Source: Ligula intestinalis (lineage: Eukaryota > Platyhelminthes > Cestoda > Diphyllobothriidea > Diphyllobothriidae). Taken from it: a stretch of DNA of 64,000 nt. Positions 23,140-33,691 of this stretch are shown in pieces. Location of the stretch: positions 9,838,288 through 9,902,287 of the forward strand of contig JAYGXS010000006.1 of the NCBI GenBank assembly GCA_036362985.1. The letters are read 5' to 3'. Within the stretch, counting starts at the first letter, position 1, and every line of letters begins with the position of its first letter. The notes under the pieces were generated by a model. The model was not told the origin of the DNA. It saw only the letters and a program-made list of their open reading frames with translations, and did no database searches. A program made the position numbers and the translations under genes.

Positions 23140-25160
23140 CGTCAGGCTAACATTTCTGGGTAAACGACATTTCTCGTAACGCCGTTGGATGCCAATACGT
23201 ACAAATTGGTTTTCGAACCAACCCGAGATATCGCAACGTAGAGCTGACCGTGGGAAAAGCACGATTCTTTCAGGTGAATTCCAGCCACCCTGAAGGTTTG
23301 ATCTTGGGTCGTGTTTATGGACATGGCGAAGCAAACCTTCACGGGAAATTGAAGTCGTCGGAAATCAAAAGGAGTGTCAGATGGCCGATAGGAATGCGGG
23401 GGATATAAGCAGTCTCCCCTTTTGCACAACCGGTCATAATTTTGGCCTCTATAAGGTATGACATCAGTCACTTAACAATTAGCCTAGTGTCATTGCATAG
23501 CCGCGGTGCATCAATATTTCTCATCAGCATAATTGGCGCGCCAACCTTTAGAACCAGTTTGTGCGATGGAATGCCATCTATTTCCAAGCTGCTCAGGAAT
23601 TCAACTGGATAATTGACACAGTCGGAAGGATCAACCGTCGTATCGAATGATTTGTACATTTTTTTCTCAGATGGAAGAAGACTGCTTATTCTGTCGTTAA
23701 TGGAATTGGCGAATTTGTTGGTCGGAGCAATAATTCCTAGTTCGCATAGCCATTCTGCGTCGAAAAAATTATTTTGGAAATCAGGAAAAACTTTGTTTCT
23801 AAAATATTCGTCACTGCTCGGCAAATTTGGAACCAAACTAATAGGGATGTTTCCGGTAGCATCGATATCAATTTTCCTTCGCCAATGTTCAAGATGTTGG
23901 TGGAGAATCCGTCGTTTTCATGGGCATTGTGCAGGAGAACTCTCATATAGGTCGTGAGTTTGAATGTCATCACAGTTGACCATCGCGGTGAATATTTTAG
24001 GCAGAATTTTACCTGGTCACCCATGCTACCCCTTTGAATCTTCGCTAGTGTCTGGCGTAAATCACCAGCTAAAACCATTGTAATGCCACCAAACGGAATG
24101 TTTTTTTCCTGTGACATCACGTAGCGTTCTGTCTGCCGCTTCAAATGCAATTCTGTTGGTTGTGGTACACTCGTCCCAGATTACAGCTGAGTACCGTTTC
24201 AACAATTCAGATGATCCACTACCTCTGTTTATGTGGCATGTTGCGGTGCCATCATAAGGTTTCCTTAGAGGAACGTTGTAGATACTGTGAGCAGTTCGGC
24301 CACCGGGAAGTAACGTCGCTGCTATACCAGCCGATGCAACAGCTAAGCACTTTTGCTTTCTCTGCGCAACTCAGCCAAAAGCATCCGAATGACGAATGTT
24401 TTGCCAGTTCCACTGGGTGCATCCGAAATGAAAACGTGGTCACCATTACTGCGGTTATGGACACTGTCAATAATAGTGTTGAATGCGTGAAGTTGATCAA
24501 CCAGCATCCTTGGTTTTTGAAGAGCCATGAATGCTGCCAGCTCGGTAACATTGTAGCAAAGTTTCCGCTGAATTTCAGTTGGAAGCTGATTCTCAATGCT
24601 CCTGTCAAAAGGAGGATATCCATACCTTTCAACTTGCTCTCTACCCATATCAATCAAGGTGTTTTCAATGTGAATGTTGTAGATGGCGGCATTGAAGTCT
24701 ACGGGAAGATGGGCATTTTGCAACTGTAGTTGATGTCGGTAGTCTTCCGACATATAATTTCTGTACTTTAACCATAAATCATGGGGCAGTTTAACTCACA
24801 ACTTCTGATCAACAACGCAGTCGTCGTAATTGAAAAGGAGCGTTAGCAATGACAGTTTCAGCAATGGTATTCTCCCACTGATTATCATCTTGAAGCAGAC
24901 CACGCCTCGCACAAGGTTCTCTGTAGGTAGAACACAGAAAACCGTCAATCTTCCTTAGATCTTCATCGATGTTGGACCTTTAACTTCATGGAGTAGCATA
25001 CGTAAGTAGAAGCATTCTTGTTAAGAGGGGTGAAGAGTGTAAATTCTGCCTATTTTCACATCATGCTTGATGCCTGGATGTCCGTCAACTGGAATACATT
25101 CCTTTCGTCAGGCCCACTTGTTTCGATGCCATGTGTAGTATGAGGGGACATGAATATACA
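23140..25160 (-). pseudogene. Helitron PIF1-like helicase half, frameshifted
   Basis: After the Rep half the linker remains readable (VDGHPGIKHDVKIGRIYTLH, then FYLRMLLHEVKGPTS) with scattered stops. The helicase has Walker A as DAPSGTGKT at about 24,397-24,423 (family usually APGGTGKT), Walker B as WDEC at 24,168-24,179, then VLAGDLRQTL, VGAPIMLMRN, and SHGQLYVAISRV at 23,223-23,255. Frame changes occur near 24,332, in a 7-base T run at 24,101-24,107, near 23,880 and around 23,470-23,400. The motif normally written INKSQGQ is INTTQDQ. It is clearly a relic of a DNA helicase fused to Rep. Confidence 0.88.
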
Positions 25161-27690
25161 AAAGTGTCAGGGCAAACTAATCTTGATGGCAAAATTTGAA
25201 GAAAGCAGTCAAAGATATATCTTTAGGATTCTGAAGCTGATCCAAGAGGAATCCTTCCGTAAAGTAAATCCGTCGGCCATTTTCCAGGTGGACGCTTGAG
25301 TGTTCAATGGCCAGAAAACGGTTATGGATATCGAAACCAAAGATTCTCCAGAATGCCTCATTGCTGCTGATGTATCTGCCCATTTCGTGCTGGGTAATCT
25401 CATCATTGTTGTTATGGTGGTTGAAAGAGTACATGGTGGCATCAGATCCTTTGTTTATGTACATGCAGACGTACATGATGGACTTAGCTGAATTGAAAAA
25501 TTCAACGTTGACGTGGGCGTTGAATACTATTGACAGTAAGGGGCAATACGGCACAATCCAACGGTTATCAATTACCACACCACCGTTTCGCCTTTCATTG
25601 ATAACTGCTTTGAATCCGCCAATCTCAGTTCGTTGCCTTCTATAGAGAGGGTAACCATCGCCATCAGTCTGAGTTACATCTAGAAATCGCTTGGGATATC
25701 TCTTGGTACATTTCCCATCCTTCACGCAAGAACTCTTACGATGTACCTGACCACATGGGCCCTGCACCATTTGAGTTTTGATCGTTTCAAACAGGACAGG
25801 GTCAACGGATCGGTCCGGCAACTATGCGCAGGTAAATTTGTCGACATCGGAAGAGTGCAATGTTTCCTTTAGCCAGACCAAAATGTGAGCGTGGGGCAAT
25901 CCTCTCTTTTGCCACTCAACAGTGTACATGTGACACTGAACATCACCAAAAATTTTGAATTTTGTGATGAGTCTCATCATGGTTTTCAACTAAAGCTGGA
26001 ATACCCGCGCGGACAAATCATAGCGATCCTGTGGCTTTTGACAGGGGAACAACTCATTAGTAATTTCAGGCCACGATGGGTTGCAGGTAAACGTAATGAA
26101 CAGGTCCGGGCGACTATAATGCCTAACGTAAACCAACGCATCTTGGGTTTTCTGATGCATTGAGCGAGGAAACCCAGTGTGGCTTGACGGCAAGATGAAA
26201 AGTTTACCACCATCATCACCATTACCACCATCAGAAAGTAGATTGTCTCTATAGTGGATGTAGTTGTCCACGCGAAGTTCTTTCTGGTGTGTGCGGAAAT
26301 AGCAAAGGCGTTCTGTTTCCATTTTGACAAACATATCAGCAGCAAATTGCAGGAAAAACGTTTTGAATCGACAAAGTAGTTTGAAAGTTCGTTCCCGAAT
26401 CATAAAATGATATGAGTAGAAGGCTGTACAGCTTACTGTTTCACGGGTGCCAATTTGAGGTATACCGAAGCGATAACCGTCTTCACCATCAACATGCATG
26501 AGAGGTTATTGTAATGCGTCGTATGAACGGTGTGTCTCGTGTATCCTTTGCAACCTATCGTCCCTCCTTCTCAAGAAAATATCCCTGTTCTCGTGCTGTG
26601 TTTTGGACATAATGACTGCCACCTCGTTGCATGCGGGAGCAATAAATCTTCGTTGGTGTTCTCCACGAGGACGTTTATTGGCATCTATGACAATAGTAAA
26701 GTTAATAGATGCGTGCATATCCAAGGCGGACTTAAAGTTATTAACCTAGCTGTTGCGCTGGTGAAGCATGTCTTGAAGGGACAGTATTATATGATGCTTT
26801 AAGCCAGGGTACACACGGGATCGCCTTTGAGCCTGTAGGTTCATGTCTTCTATGAAATATATTTGTAGAAATTTTGGCTCGCCATCAGGAGGAGGTAGTA
26901 AAGATCCAATCCGGTGGCAAACCTGACCTTCGACCTTAAAGGTAGGCATATACCTAACCTAACAAATAACGTTGGCACCAAAGGAGGTCATTTGAAACAC
27001 ACTGTTGTATTTTCTAACATAAGAAAGAAAATTCTTCGAGTCGTCGGTATTACCAGCAAACAATTTTAGGAGTATTTCTGGTGGTGGGGGGAAACTATTC
27101 AGTATAACTTTGCCGTTGGAATAGCACATGCTGATTGTCTCATCAGTCCATTTTTTTGCCTGACAATGTCCGCAACCTTCTACCATCTTTCCAATGGAAA
27201 AATTTACATCTTCCGCATAACCAAGACTTGGGTTTTAATTGAGTGAGGCTTTGTCCCACACTTGAGTATTTATGGAAGCAACTGACGGGCCAGAGTCGTA
27301 AAACCGCATGGGAATTAGTTGCAAACTGGAGTTTCCAGCATTGTTTGGGCATTGATCCGCTCTCTATGATGCTTGCATAGTCAGACGTGCACTTCTACGT
27401 CTGGGTAATTCGTTTTGCCGACGCTGCGAATCTCTTTACATACCTAGCTCTCTCTTTCGCAGGGTTTGGACCTCGGTTTCTTGGGAGAACTTAATTTGAT
27501 GGCGAATCGCGTCTTCGCGTCTTCTTTGCAGCATTTAATATTCGGTTTCTTGGGGGCGTCGATATCACTGACGTATGGCATTAGTTTCCAGACGAAGCCG
27601 TCTCCCTGCCTGTGTTTTTTGCGAACGTCTATTAACATTGGCAAGTCTCTTCTCTTCCTTCGTTTGAACTTGTGTTCTCGCAGCTGCTCT
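25160..27690 (-). pseudogene. Helitron Rep nuclease half, in-frame stops
   Basis: From 27,186 down to 25,177 the homologous protein stays in one reading frame, broken by in-frame stops after ANVIC (near 26,959), at 26,746, 26,506-26,508, 25,990-25,992 and 25,822-25,824. Family landmarks are FQMTSFGA, MPTFKVEGQV, YVRHYSRPDLFITFTCNP and the HUH motif in VEWQKRGLPHAHILVWL, whose two histidines are encoded at 25,891-25,893 and 25,885-25,887. Two candidate catalytic tyrosines in YVCMYINKG are encoded at 25,471-25,473 and 25,459-25,461. The conserved RYISSNEAFWRI follows. The usual Lys before the second Tyr is Met here. Upstream, a continuous Arg/Gln-rich stretch carries additional stops. Confidence 0.9.
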
Positions 27691-27939
27691 AATTCCTTTT
27701 CTACCTAATGACGTAGAACCAACAAATAAGTTATTATTTTTAAAAGAATAACATAAAGTAGAAAAGAAGTAAGTTTACGACGTTACCTTCAGTCACCAGC
27801 CCATCATCGTTCGTCGAGTTGTTTGTGTTCAGAACATGCCTGACGTCATCACTGTTGTCCATAATTATAGCTTGTAAGGGTTTGATTGAAAGACAAGGGA
27901 TTTATGTGGTAGGCCATTCAACCTAATTTAAAAGCAGCC

Positions 27940-28560
27940 TGCATCGCTCTGGAGGGAGGGGGGTGGTGGTCTTTTAACCGGCCGCGACAACTTACGCGTA
28001 AGTAAAGGGGGAGGTCCAAGTGATAGTAGATCAAGGGGGTTTGCACTCAACCCATCCAGTAGTATAAAAGGGGTAAGAGGGAGAGAGAGGTGTAAAGGGA
28101 TCATGGGCATCAGGTTCCAGTCATAATTGAGGACCAGCGAAATGGGGGTGGGGGAGGGGGTGAGAGGGGAATGAGTCCGTCAATGAATGTCATCCCATGA
28201 TCATCGCCTCAAGTTTTTTTTTGGAAGTGTGAGGACGCAATGTGTCGACCTCTTGAGACGGTGTCGGTGGCGTTTGGATGCTTGGCTTATGGTGAGTGAA
28301 TTGAAAGCAGCTGTGCAAACACGGTTGCAGCCCTTGCTACATTGGCGGGGGGTGACCTTTCAAGCGGCCGCGATGACCCCTTCCCCACCTTCCCCCCCCG
28401 TGGCGTATTCACATCCGCATTTCACGTCGGGCGTCACTTGAATCCTCACGCGCAAGGTAGAATGAGGGAACGACGTAGAGACCGACACGCACAGGCGACC
28501 GAGAACGCGTGCCGAAGAAGTGCTCGTGGTACTAGCTAGCATGCGCGCATCGAAGGCGCA
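27940..28560. repeat. G-rich low-complexity and repeat-derived DNA
   Basis: The segment has many G tracts (for example near 28,144-28,165) and two related motifs, CTTTTAACCGGCCGCGAC near 27,971 and CTTTCAAGCGGCCGCGATG near 28,355. It lies between the Helitron and the inverted PLE-A. Open frames such as 28,187-28,441 are proline-rich and without domains. I take it as debris of element tails. Confidence 0.4.
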
Positions 28561-28704
28561 CAAGACGTGTCAACCTGACTCCGGCGACCAATGATAACGG
28601 AGACACACAAAGAGCGTCACCAAATTTATTAATTATACAGATTAATTTGTGGATATGTGAAGTTAGTTGCATTCCGAGATGATATGATAAAAAGAAAGAA
28701 GATC

Positions 28705-29131
28705 ATCGGAAAATCGAGTTGTACTCGTGGATTTTCGAACAAGTATCACGTGTTCGTCGTCAGACTAAATTAAAAGGGAGGGCTGGGAATGTCGCACTAG
28801 AGGTTTTGGAGGCAGAGGTTACAACGGACGGGGGAGGGAAGGGGGGATTGGGTGGAAGGGTTATGGTGACGTGACACCCGCGGCGATAGGTTGTGCTAGT
28901 GAGGGGAGGTGGGTGTGAGCGTTTGGACTATGGGCCGCGTGTTCGCGGAAGGGGGGGCTGGTTAAGAGTCCGAGAAATTCCACTTGACTGGGCACAGAGA
29001 GCCAGTTGTTGTTTCAGGCTGTGCCCAGATAAGAAGACCATGCACGAAACCTGGTATAGTGTGAGTCAAGCTCTACGTGCCTGTTTATACTAGCCGGATT
29101 CGAGTGCCAAGCTTCAAGGAATACTCTCAGC
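28705..29131 (-). repeat. left inverted arm (PLE-A tail)
   Basis: Reverse complement of 30,297-30,785, minus one 61-base unit. Shared parts include GAATCCGGCTAGTATAAACA, the G/C-rich tract, and the terminal CTGACGA (28,757-28,763 on the - strand) with its flanking hairpin. Read on the - strand it is the 3' tail of a second PLE copy whose coding part is missing. Confidence 0.85.
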
Positions 29132-29220
29132 AGATGTGAGGACCCTACGCGATAGGTTGACGACTCTCTTCAACATGTTGCTTTCATAAGTCGGAGGGAG
29201 AAGTGATTGAAGTTTATCCT

Positions 29221-29279
29221 GTAAGTTGGCTCACTTCTTCATTCTGGCATCCTTTGTGGTGATATTTATTATTTTTTAG
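29221..29279 (+). other. possible retained 59-bp intron in PLE RT
   Basis: The segment starts GTAAGT and ends in a T-rich run followed by AG. Removing it joins VIEVYP to YLSEKIF, which leads in frame into the RT block VLDMLKLCLKNY. Penelope elements are unusual among retroelements in keeping introns. A TGA at 29,310-29,312 still interrupts the downstream frame. This is inference from sequence form only. Confidence 0.35.
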
Positions 29280-30393
29280 TACCTCTCCGAAAAGATTTTC
29301 AGGCAAACATGAAGCAAACACGTGTTGGACATGCTAAAGCTCTGCCTCAAGAACTATTGTCAATTTGATGGCAAGCACTATCAGCAGGTGAAGGGTACCC
29401 CAATGGGCTCGCCAATATCGGGGCTACTGGCCGAGTTAGTCTTACAGAGACTAGACGAGGAGGTTTTTCGAGCTGTAGAACCAAAATTGTGGCTCCGCTA
29501 CATAGACGACACATTCGTCATCATTAACGCTTGCGATGTCAAACGGCTGCACAAGAGTCGAAATGTGGTCTTCTGAGAAATACAATTTACCCGCGAAGAG
29601 GCAACAGGAGACACCCTCCCATTCCTTGACGTGAGGATACAAAGACTGGCAGATGGCGAACTCGCAACCAGCGTCTACCGAAAGGACTCCACTGCAGAAA
29701 TCATCCAAAACTATAGGATTTACCATCCTGCGGCCCATAAAAGAAGCTGTGTTCGCACTCTTTTCCAACGGGCCCACAGTTATTGCAGTAAAGATGATTT
29801 GCTCAAGAGAGAACTAACGTAGTTGTACAAATTTTTCCAGGCCAATGGATATCTGACAAGCTTTGTCAAGAATTACCTTAGACGTCGGGGTCAAGCACAA
29901 AACCTCCCTCCCAACGATGTTACATTGCCACGGAAATTTTATTCTCTAACCTACATGAATGGAGTATCTGAAACCATCTCTCGGCAACTAAGTCGCTTTG
30001 GCATCACCGTTGCCCACAAGCCCGCCAACCCACTGCGCGCAAGCTTGTGTCGAGTAAAGGACGCTCTACCCGTGGGACAACTAAGTAACGTCGTTTATCG
30101 TATACCGTGTGCTGGTTGCCCTTGCGTTCATATTGGCCAAACAGGCCGACGCCTTGAGACTCGCATCAACGAACACAAGTCAGCCGTTTGCCTTCGGAAT
30201 CATTTATCACTCGTATTTGCACACTCCATTGAGTGTGATCAATGCTTCAATTGGGATGCCACCGACGTGATCGCAATGGCTAATACGCGATAAGCGAGAG
30301 AATTCCTTGAAGCTCGGCACTCGAATCCGGCTAGTATAAACAGGTACGTAGAGCTTGACTTACACAATACCGGGTTTTCGTGCATGGTCTACT
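29280..30393 (+). pseudogene. PLE-A RT/GIY-YIG protein, in-frame stops only
   Basis: One reading frame runs through the RT C-terminal half, the linker and the endonuclease. RT motifs are VKGTPMGSPISGLLAELVLQ and the catalytic LRYIDDTFV with both aspartates intact. Then come TLPFLDVRI, HKRSCVRTLF, the pre-endonuclease linker GVSETISRQLSRFGITVAHK, and the GIY-YIG region with VVYRIPCAGC, HIGQTGRRLETRINEH and ECDQCFNWDA. The C-terminus AREFLEARHSN then ASINRYVELD lies in the right arm. Stops are at 29,310, 29,574 (TGA), 29,820 (TAG) and 30,291 (TAA), with no frameshift. The N-terminal RT motifs are missing, so this is truncated as well as stopped. Confidence 0.9.
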
Positions 30394-30403
30394 AATCTGG
30401 ACA

Positions 30404-30525
30404 CAGCCTGAAACAACAACTGGCTTTCTGTGCCCGATCAAGTGGAATTTCTCTGACTCTTAACCAGCCTGAAACAACAACTGGCTCTCTGTGCCCGGTC
30501 AAGTGGAATTTATCTGACACTTAAC
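30404..30525 (+). repeat. tandem duplication, 61-bp unit x 2
   Basis: The unit starting CAGCCTGAAACAACAACTGG occurs at 30,404-30,464 and again at 30,465-30,525 with only a few mismatches. The inverted left arm has the unit once. The C-rich tract begins right after the second unit. Confidence 0.9.
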
Positions 30526-30725
30526 CAGCCCCCCCTTCCCCCGAACACGCGGCCCAGAGTCCAAACGCTAACACCCCCCCTCCCCTCACTTGCACAACCT
30601 ATCACCACGGGTGTCACGTCACCATAACCCTTCCACCCAATCCCCCCTTTCCCTCCCCCGTCCGTTGTAACCTCTGCCTCCAAAACATCTAGTGCGACAT
30701 TCCCAGCCCTCAATTTTGATTAAGT

Positions 30726-30785
30726 CTGACGACGAACACGGGATACTTGTTCGAAAATTCACGAGTACAACTCGATTTTCCGAAG
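30726..30785 (+). ncRNA. hammerhead-like motif and hairpin in PLE tail
   Basis: CTGACGA (30,726-30,732) is followed by a perfect 6-bp stem CGAACA/TGTTCG (30,733-30,738 with 30,748-30,753) and then AAAATTC. The next bases form a nested hairpin: CGAG/CTCG inside TCGAAAAT/ATTTTCCGA. Penelope-like elements are reported to carry small hammerhead ribozymes with very short stem III. Core order here is similar, but the position usually G after stem II is ambiguous, so self-cleavage is uncertain. Confidence 0.45.
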
Positions 30786-30789
30786 ATTA

Positions 30790-32865
30790 ATTTGTTTTCA
30801 GCATGGATGTCTGCCTGATTGGCCCCTCAACTGCGTTAGTATTTTTGAGCAATTATATGACAAATTTTCGTAAATTCCACAGATTTTAATGTGTTTGCAA
30901 GTTGCGGAAATTCCCATTGAAAATGAAAATGTACAATTGGCGAGTTCATGTCTATTTTAAATAGAATTCCTTAAGGCCTGCAAACTTATACTAAAGTGAA
31001 CTAACTGAGTACCCAAGGCACCCCATAATCGAAGATCCCTAAAGATCCAATTCGGTTCCCACACAACTACTCGTCCGTTTATCTGGAAAAGACCTCGAGT
31101 TTAGCCTTAATATTGGGCCCTTATTTCGGCCGTTCCCATCAAAAGCCAAGTCGGCTACAGGTTTTCATATTACTACGCAATTAGCTTCAAAAAAGAGCGT
31201 TCACCCCTTCAAGTCGACTTAAGTAAGATGATCTTATTAGAACTTTAAAAGCGGCGAGAGGCGATGAGGTTTGTATAATGAAGGTGCATATGGAGAAATT
31301 CAAACCTCTTTGGTAAGTTAAAAATCTCCTCATAATGAGACCAGTTGTGTTAATTGACAAAACTTATTACATTTTGTAAATCCGAATTATTCTCACAGCC
31401 AAAGTTTAGTGTAAAATGCAGAAAAGAAGAAGCATTTTGTCATAAGGGTTGAAACACAACTGACTGACTGTCTCAACAGATTTCAACTGAGCGAATTTAT
31501 AAGCGAGAATGATATAGAGCGTCTTTGTCCCGTAGGCACGCACATACTTTGACTTTTCGTGTTATCGATGATTGAAAAAGATGTCAGCTACGTCGGTCGC
31601 ATCATAAATATGAAAGAACTCGTTGTACCATAAAAAATCTAAATAAAAAGTGGCAAAAAAATCAGTCCATTGAATTTGTAGGCTTTGTGATATAATTTAT
31701 CCTAAACGACGTGAAATCGGTTTCTGTTGAAGTTTAGTCTTCTTTCATGAACTTTTCGATCATAGAAAACGTCAACTACACTAGAGATTTCATTTTTTCG
31801 ATCCAGTAGGGCTTATGAGGTAATAACTATTAAGATATAACTTGAATGTGTAGTTTCCAATTGACAATAATATGTGCAGGCTTCGCTTCTATCGAATATA
31901 TTCACGGGAAGGCTGGAAGCGTAGAAACTCCACCACTGCATTTATAGTGTCAAGTAATCGCACACCAGGTCGACGATAAACTGGTGGTTGAATCCCAAAG
32001 AGCAAACATTTCAGCAAGCCTGTTAATCAAATTCGCATTAGAAAAAAAGACTTATGAATAACACCAATTCTACAAAATAATATACAATGCGATATGCAAA
32101 ATTTACTGATTTTACGAGTTCTGCACTGCTTCACATTAAACGTAGTTTGCGCGATGTTTAACAAAATTTGCAATAAGTATGGAGAATTTAATATAACTTC
32201 AGCCTACCTGTTATGAATATATTAATCGTATCCACAAATTTCACGAACGTATATACCAAAAGTTCGCAATATACGGTGCGCTCATCAAGGAGTGTAAATA
32301 TATGTTATGTAATTCCGTTAAGTGAACGCAATTGGCCTTGTCTGGGCTCTGCAAATGGTGACGAAGGAGCTCAACCTGGTACTGAAAAAGAGATACTTTG
32401 CACCAATTCAGTTTGTTTGCAAAACACGCCAGCTCATTGTTAAACAGTTTTGCAGAACATATTGATTCTTTTAACGCTACCCTCAAGAAATTATCAGAGG
32501 TAGACGCAAGAAATCATACTTAAAATAGGCCACAGTCAAGACAATCAATCAAGGTTTATTTTCGTAGACGATAGTATTCCAAGTTGCCTAAATACTTCAG
32601 CAGGTTTTCGCCCAATGTATTAGTGTTTCCCCGTGTCCTCAGCATTTGTCATTATGGAAAATTCGCTAGTTTTTGAGGAGATTCACTTGATGTATGGCAG
32701 GCAATACACGAGCAGGCCTGAGTTCACGTTAATTCGCATCAACTACGACAGATGTAGAGTGTGTGCTCTATTTTATCTAGGCAAATTCTTCTCGCCACAC
32801 AAGGTGTTGCATCTGATCACACCAGATGGCCGATGAACGCGAGAGAGGAAAAAGAAGAAATAGCC
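30790..32865. other. AT-rich region, no gene seen
   Basis: Only short open frames without motifs are present, including a pair on opposite strands near 32,213-32,486. No repeat was recognised. Confidence 0.5.
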
Positions 32866-32869
32866 TCTA

Positions 32870-33690
32870 GATACTGATAATTTTAGCCGCCATTTTTAGC
32901 AGCAAGCGAGGTGGTCAGACGGAGTCTAAGAATCACAATCGCTAGCGCTTTCCCAGCGGCGAATTTACGGGTGTTCTTCACGAACTCTCCCCTCCTACGA
33001 TTAGGAGGAAAAGACCAACTCCCGTTGAAGGCCACATCCATGTGTATTTACTCTTTCACTTGCTCCTGTGGAGCAAGATACATAGGCCGAACAACGAGGC
33101 GCCTGGAAAAGAGGGTACGTGAGCATATACCGGCCTGGTTAAGTAAAGGTGAAACTAGATCGATTTCGAGTTCTATTCTCGCACATCTCGTCGATGCAAA
33201 TCATCGAGTCGATACTAACAAAGCCTTTTAGGTTGTCTACCGGACACCAGCCAACTTTTCCAAGGGCCTGCGCCAAAGGGTGCTTGCAACAGCCGAAGCA
33301 GTATCTATACGGCTAGAGAATCCGGTGCTGTGTTGTCAGCAGAAGCTGACAGAAGCCCTTGCACTTCCGTGGCCGACCCCGACGCCAGGTGGCGATCGCA
33401 CTTTGCCCCCACGCCCCAGTGACAGTCGTTCGCTGTGCACCATGCATCTGCCCTCTGATCAACCCCACAACCTAACCCAATTACCCCCCCCCCTACCCCT
33501 CCTCCCCTCCCCGGACGCACAAACCTCTAAACGCCGACCTCGCCATGCGGGCGACGCGTAAATGATGAATTGTAATTAGACTACACTATTTAACCCTGTC
33601 CATCTGTATAGTTTTAATTACCTTGCAAATGTTCTGGCTTGACGATGATTTGCCAATCTTGACTTCTCAACTTAAAAATAGGAATATTTG
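32870..33690 (+). mobile_element. PLE-B 3' part, copy 1
   Basis: The 3' third of a second Penelope subfamily: linker, endonuclease, proline-coding C-rich tract (33,481-33,515) and a short tail with TTGACGATGATTTGCC near 33,639. It is 5'-truncated and followed directly by another partial copy in the same orientation. Confidence 0.8.
32911..33561 (+). pseudogene. PLE-B GIY-YIG endonuclease, one nonsense codon
   Basis: This is the cleanest endonuclease domain in the window. It begins with the linker RRSLRITIASAFPAANLRVF. The GIY-YIG nuclease core is CIYSFTCSCGARYIGRTTRR, with Cys in place of Gly of the GIY half and a full YIG, and then the conserved RVREHIPAWL. A histidine-containing HLVDANHRVDTNKAF follows. 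A TAG at 33,229-33,231 interrupts the frame, which then continues unchanged with VVYRTPANF and AEAVSIRLENPVL to a proline-rich C-terminus. In the family the domain makes the nick that primes reverse transcription. RT is absent. Confidence 0.85.
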
Positions 33691-33691
33691 C

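Larger units (their letters stand above)
23100..27700 (-). mobile_element. Helitron, near full-length coding region, dead
   Basis: A rolling-circle transposon of the Helitron class is read on the - strand. The order is an Arg/Gln-rich N-terminus (27,690-27,390), a Cys-containing segment (CGHCQAKKW near 27,170), a Helitron-type N-terminal domain, the HUH Rep nuclease and a PIF1-type helicase ending near 23,140. Such elements nick and copy DNA by a rolling circle using Rep and the helicase. The element termini (5' TC, 3' hairpin and CTRR) were not found, so the limits given are those of the coding relic. Multiple stops and frameshifts show it is non-functional. Confidence 0.9.
28705..30785 (+). 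mobile_element. PLE-A with inverted tail arms
   Basis: A Penelope-like element copy (+ strand RT and endonuclease) whose 3' end, from inside the last coding codons through the tail, also occurs inverted upstream at 28,705-29,131. The + strand arm is 30,297-30,785. The coding part between the arms is open apart from stops. Penelope elements are known to form inverted and tandem partial copies, and this fits that habit. Identity between the arms is high, so this looks like one of the younger elements in the window. Confidence 0.85.
30297..30785 (+). repeat. right inverted arm (PLE-A C-terminus and tail)
   Basis: It pairs with 28,705-29,131. It begins inside coding sequence, then contains a duplicated 61-base unit, a C-rich tract (30,526-30,665) and a structured end. 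Confidence 0.85.

Noticed and set aside
24145..24729. 194-codon + strand open frame, the longest frame near here apart from the Rep relic
   Set aside because: It is antisense to the Helitron helicase, where the - strand reads Walker A, Walker B and flanking motifs. The + strand translation has no domain.
28187..28539. Proline-rich frames as small genes
   Set aside because: They lie in GC-rich tail debris with frames open on several phases, and no motif.
30404..30525. CRISPR-like array
   Set aside because: Two directly adjacent units without spacers, inside a retroelement tail in eukaryotic DNA.
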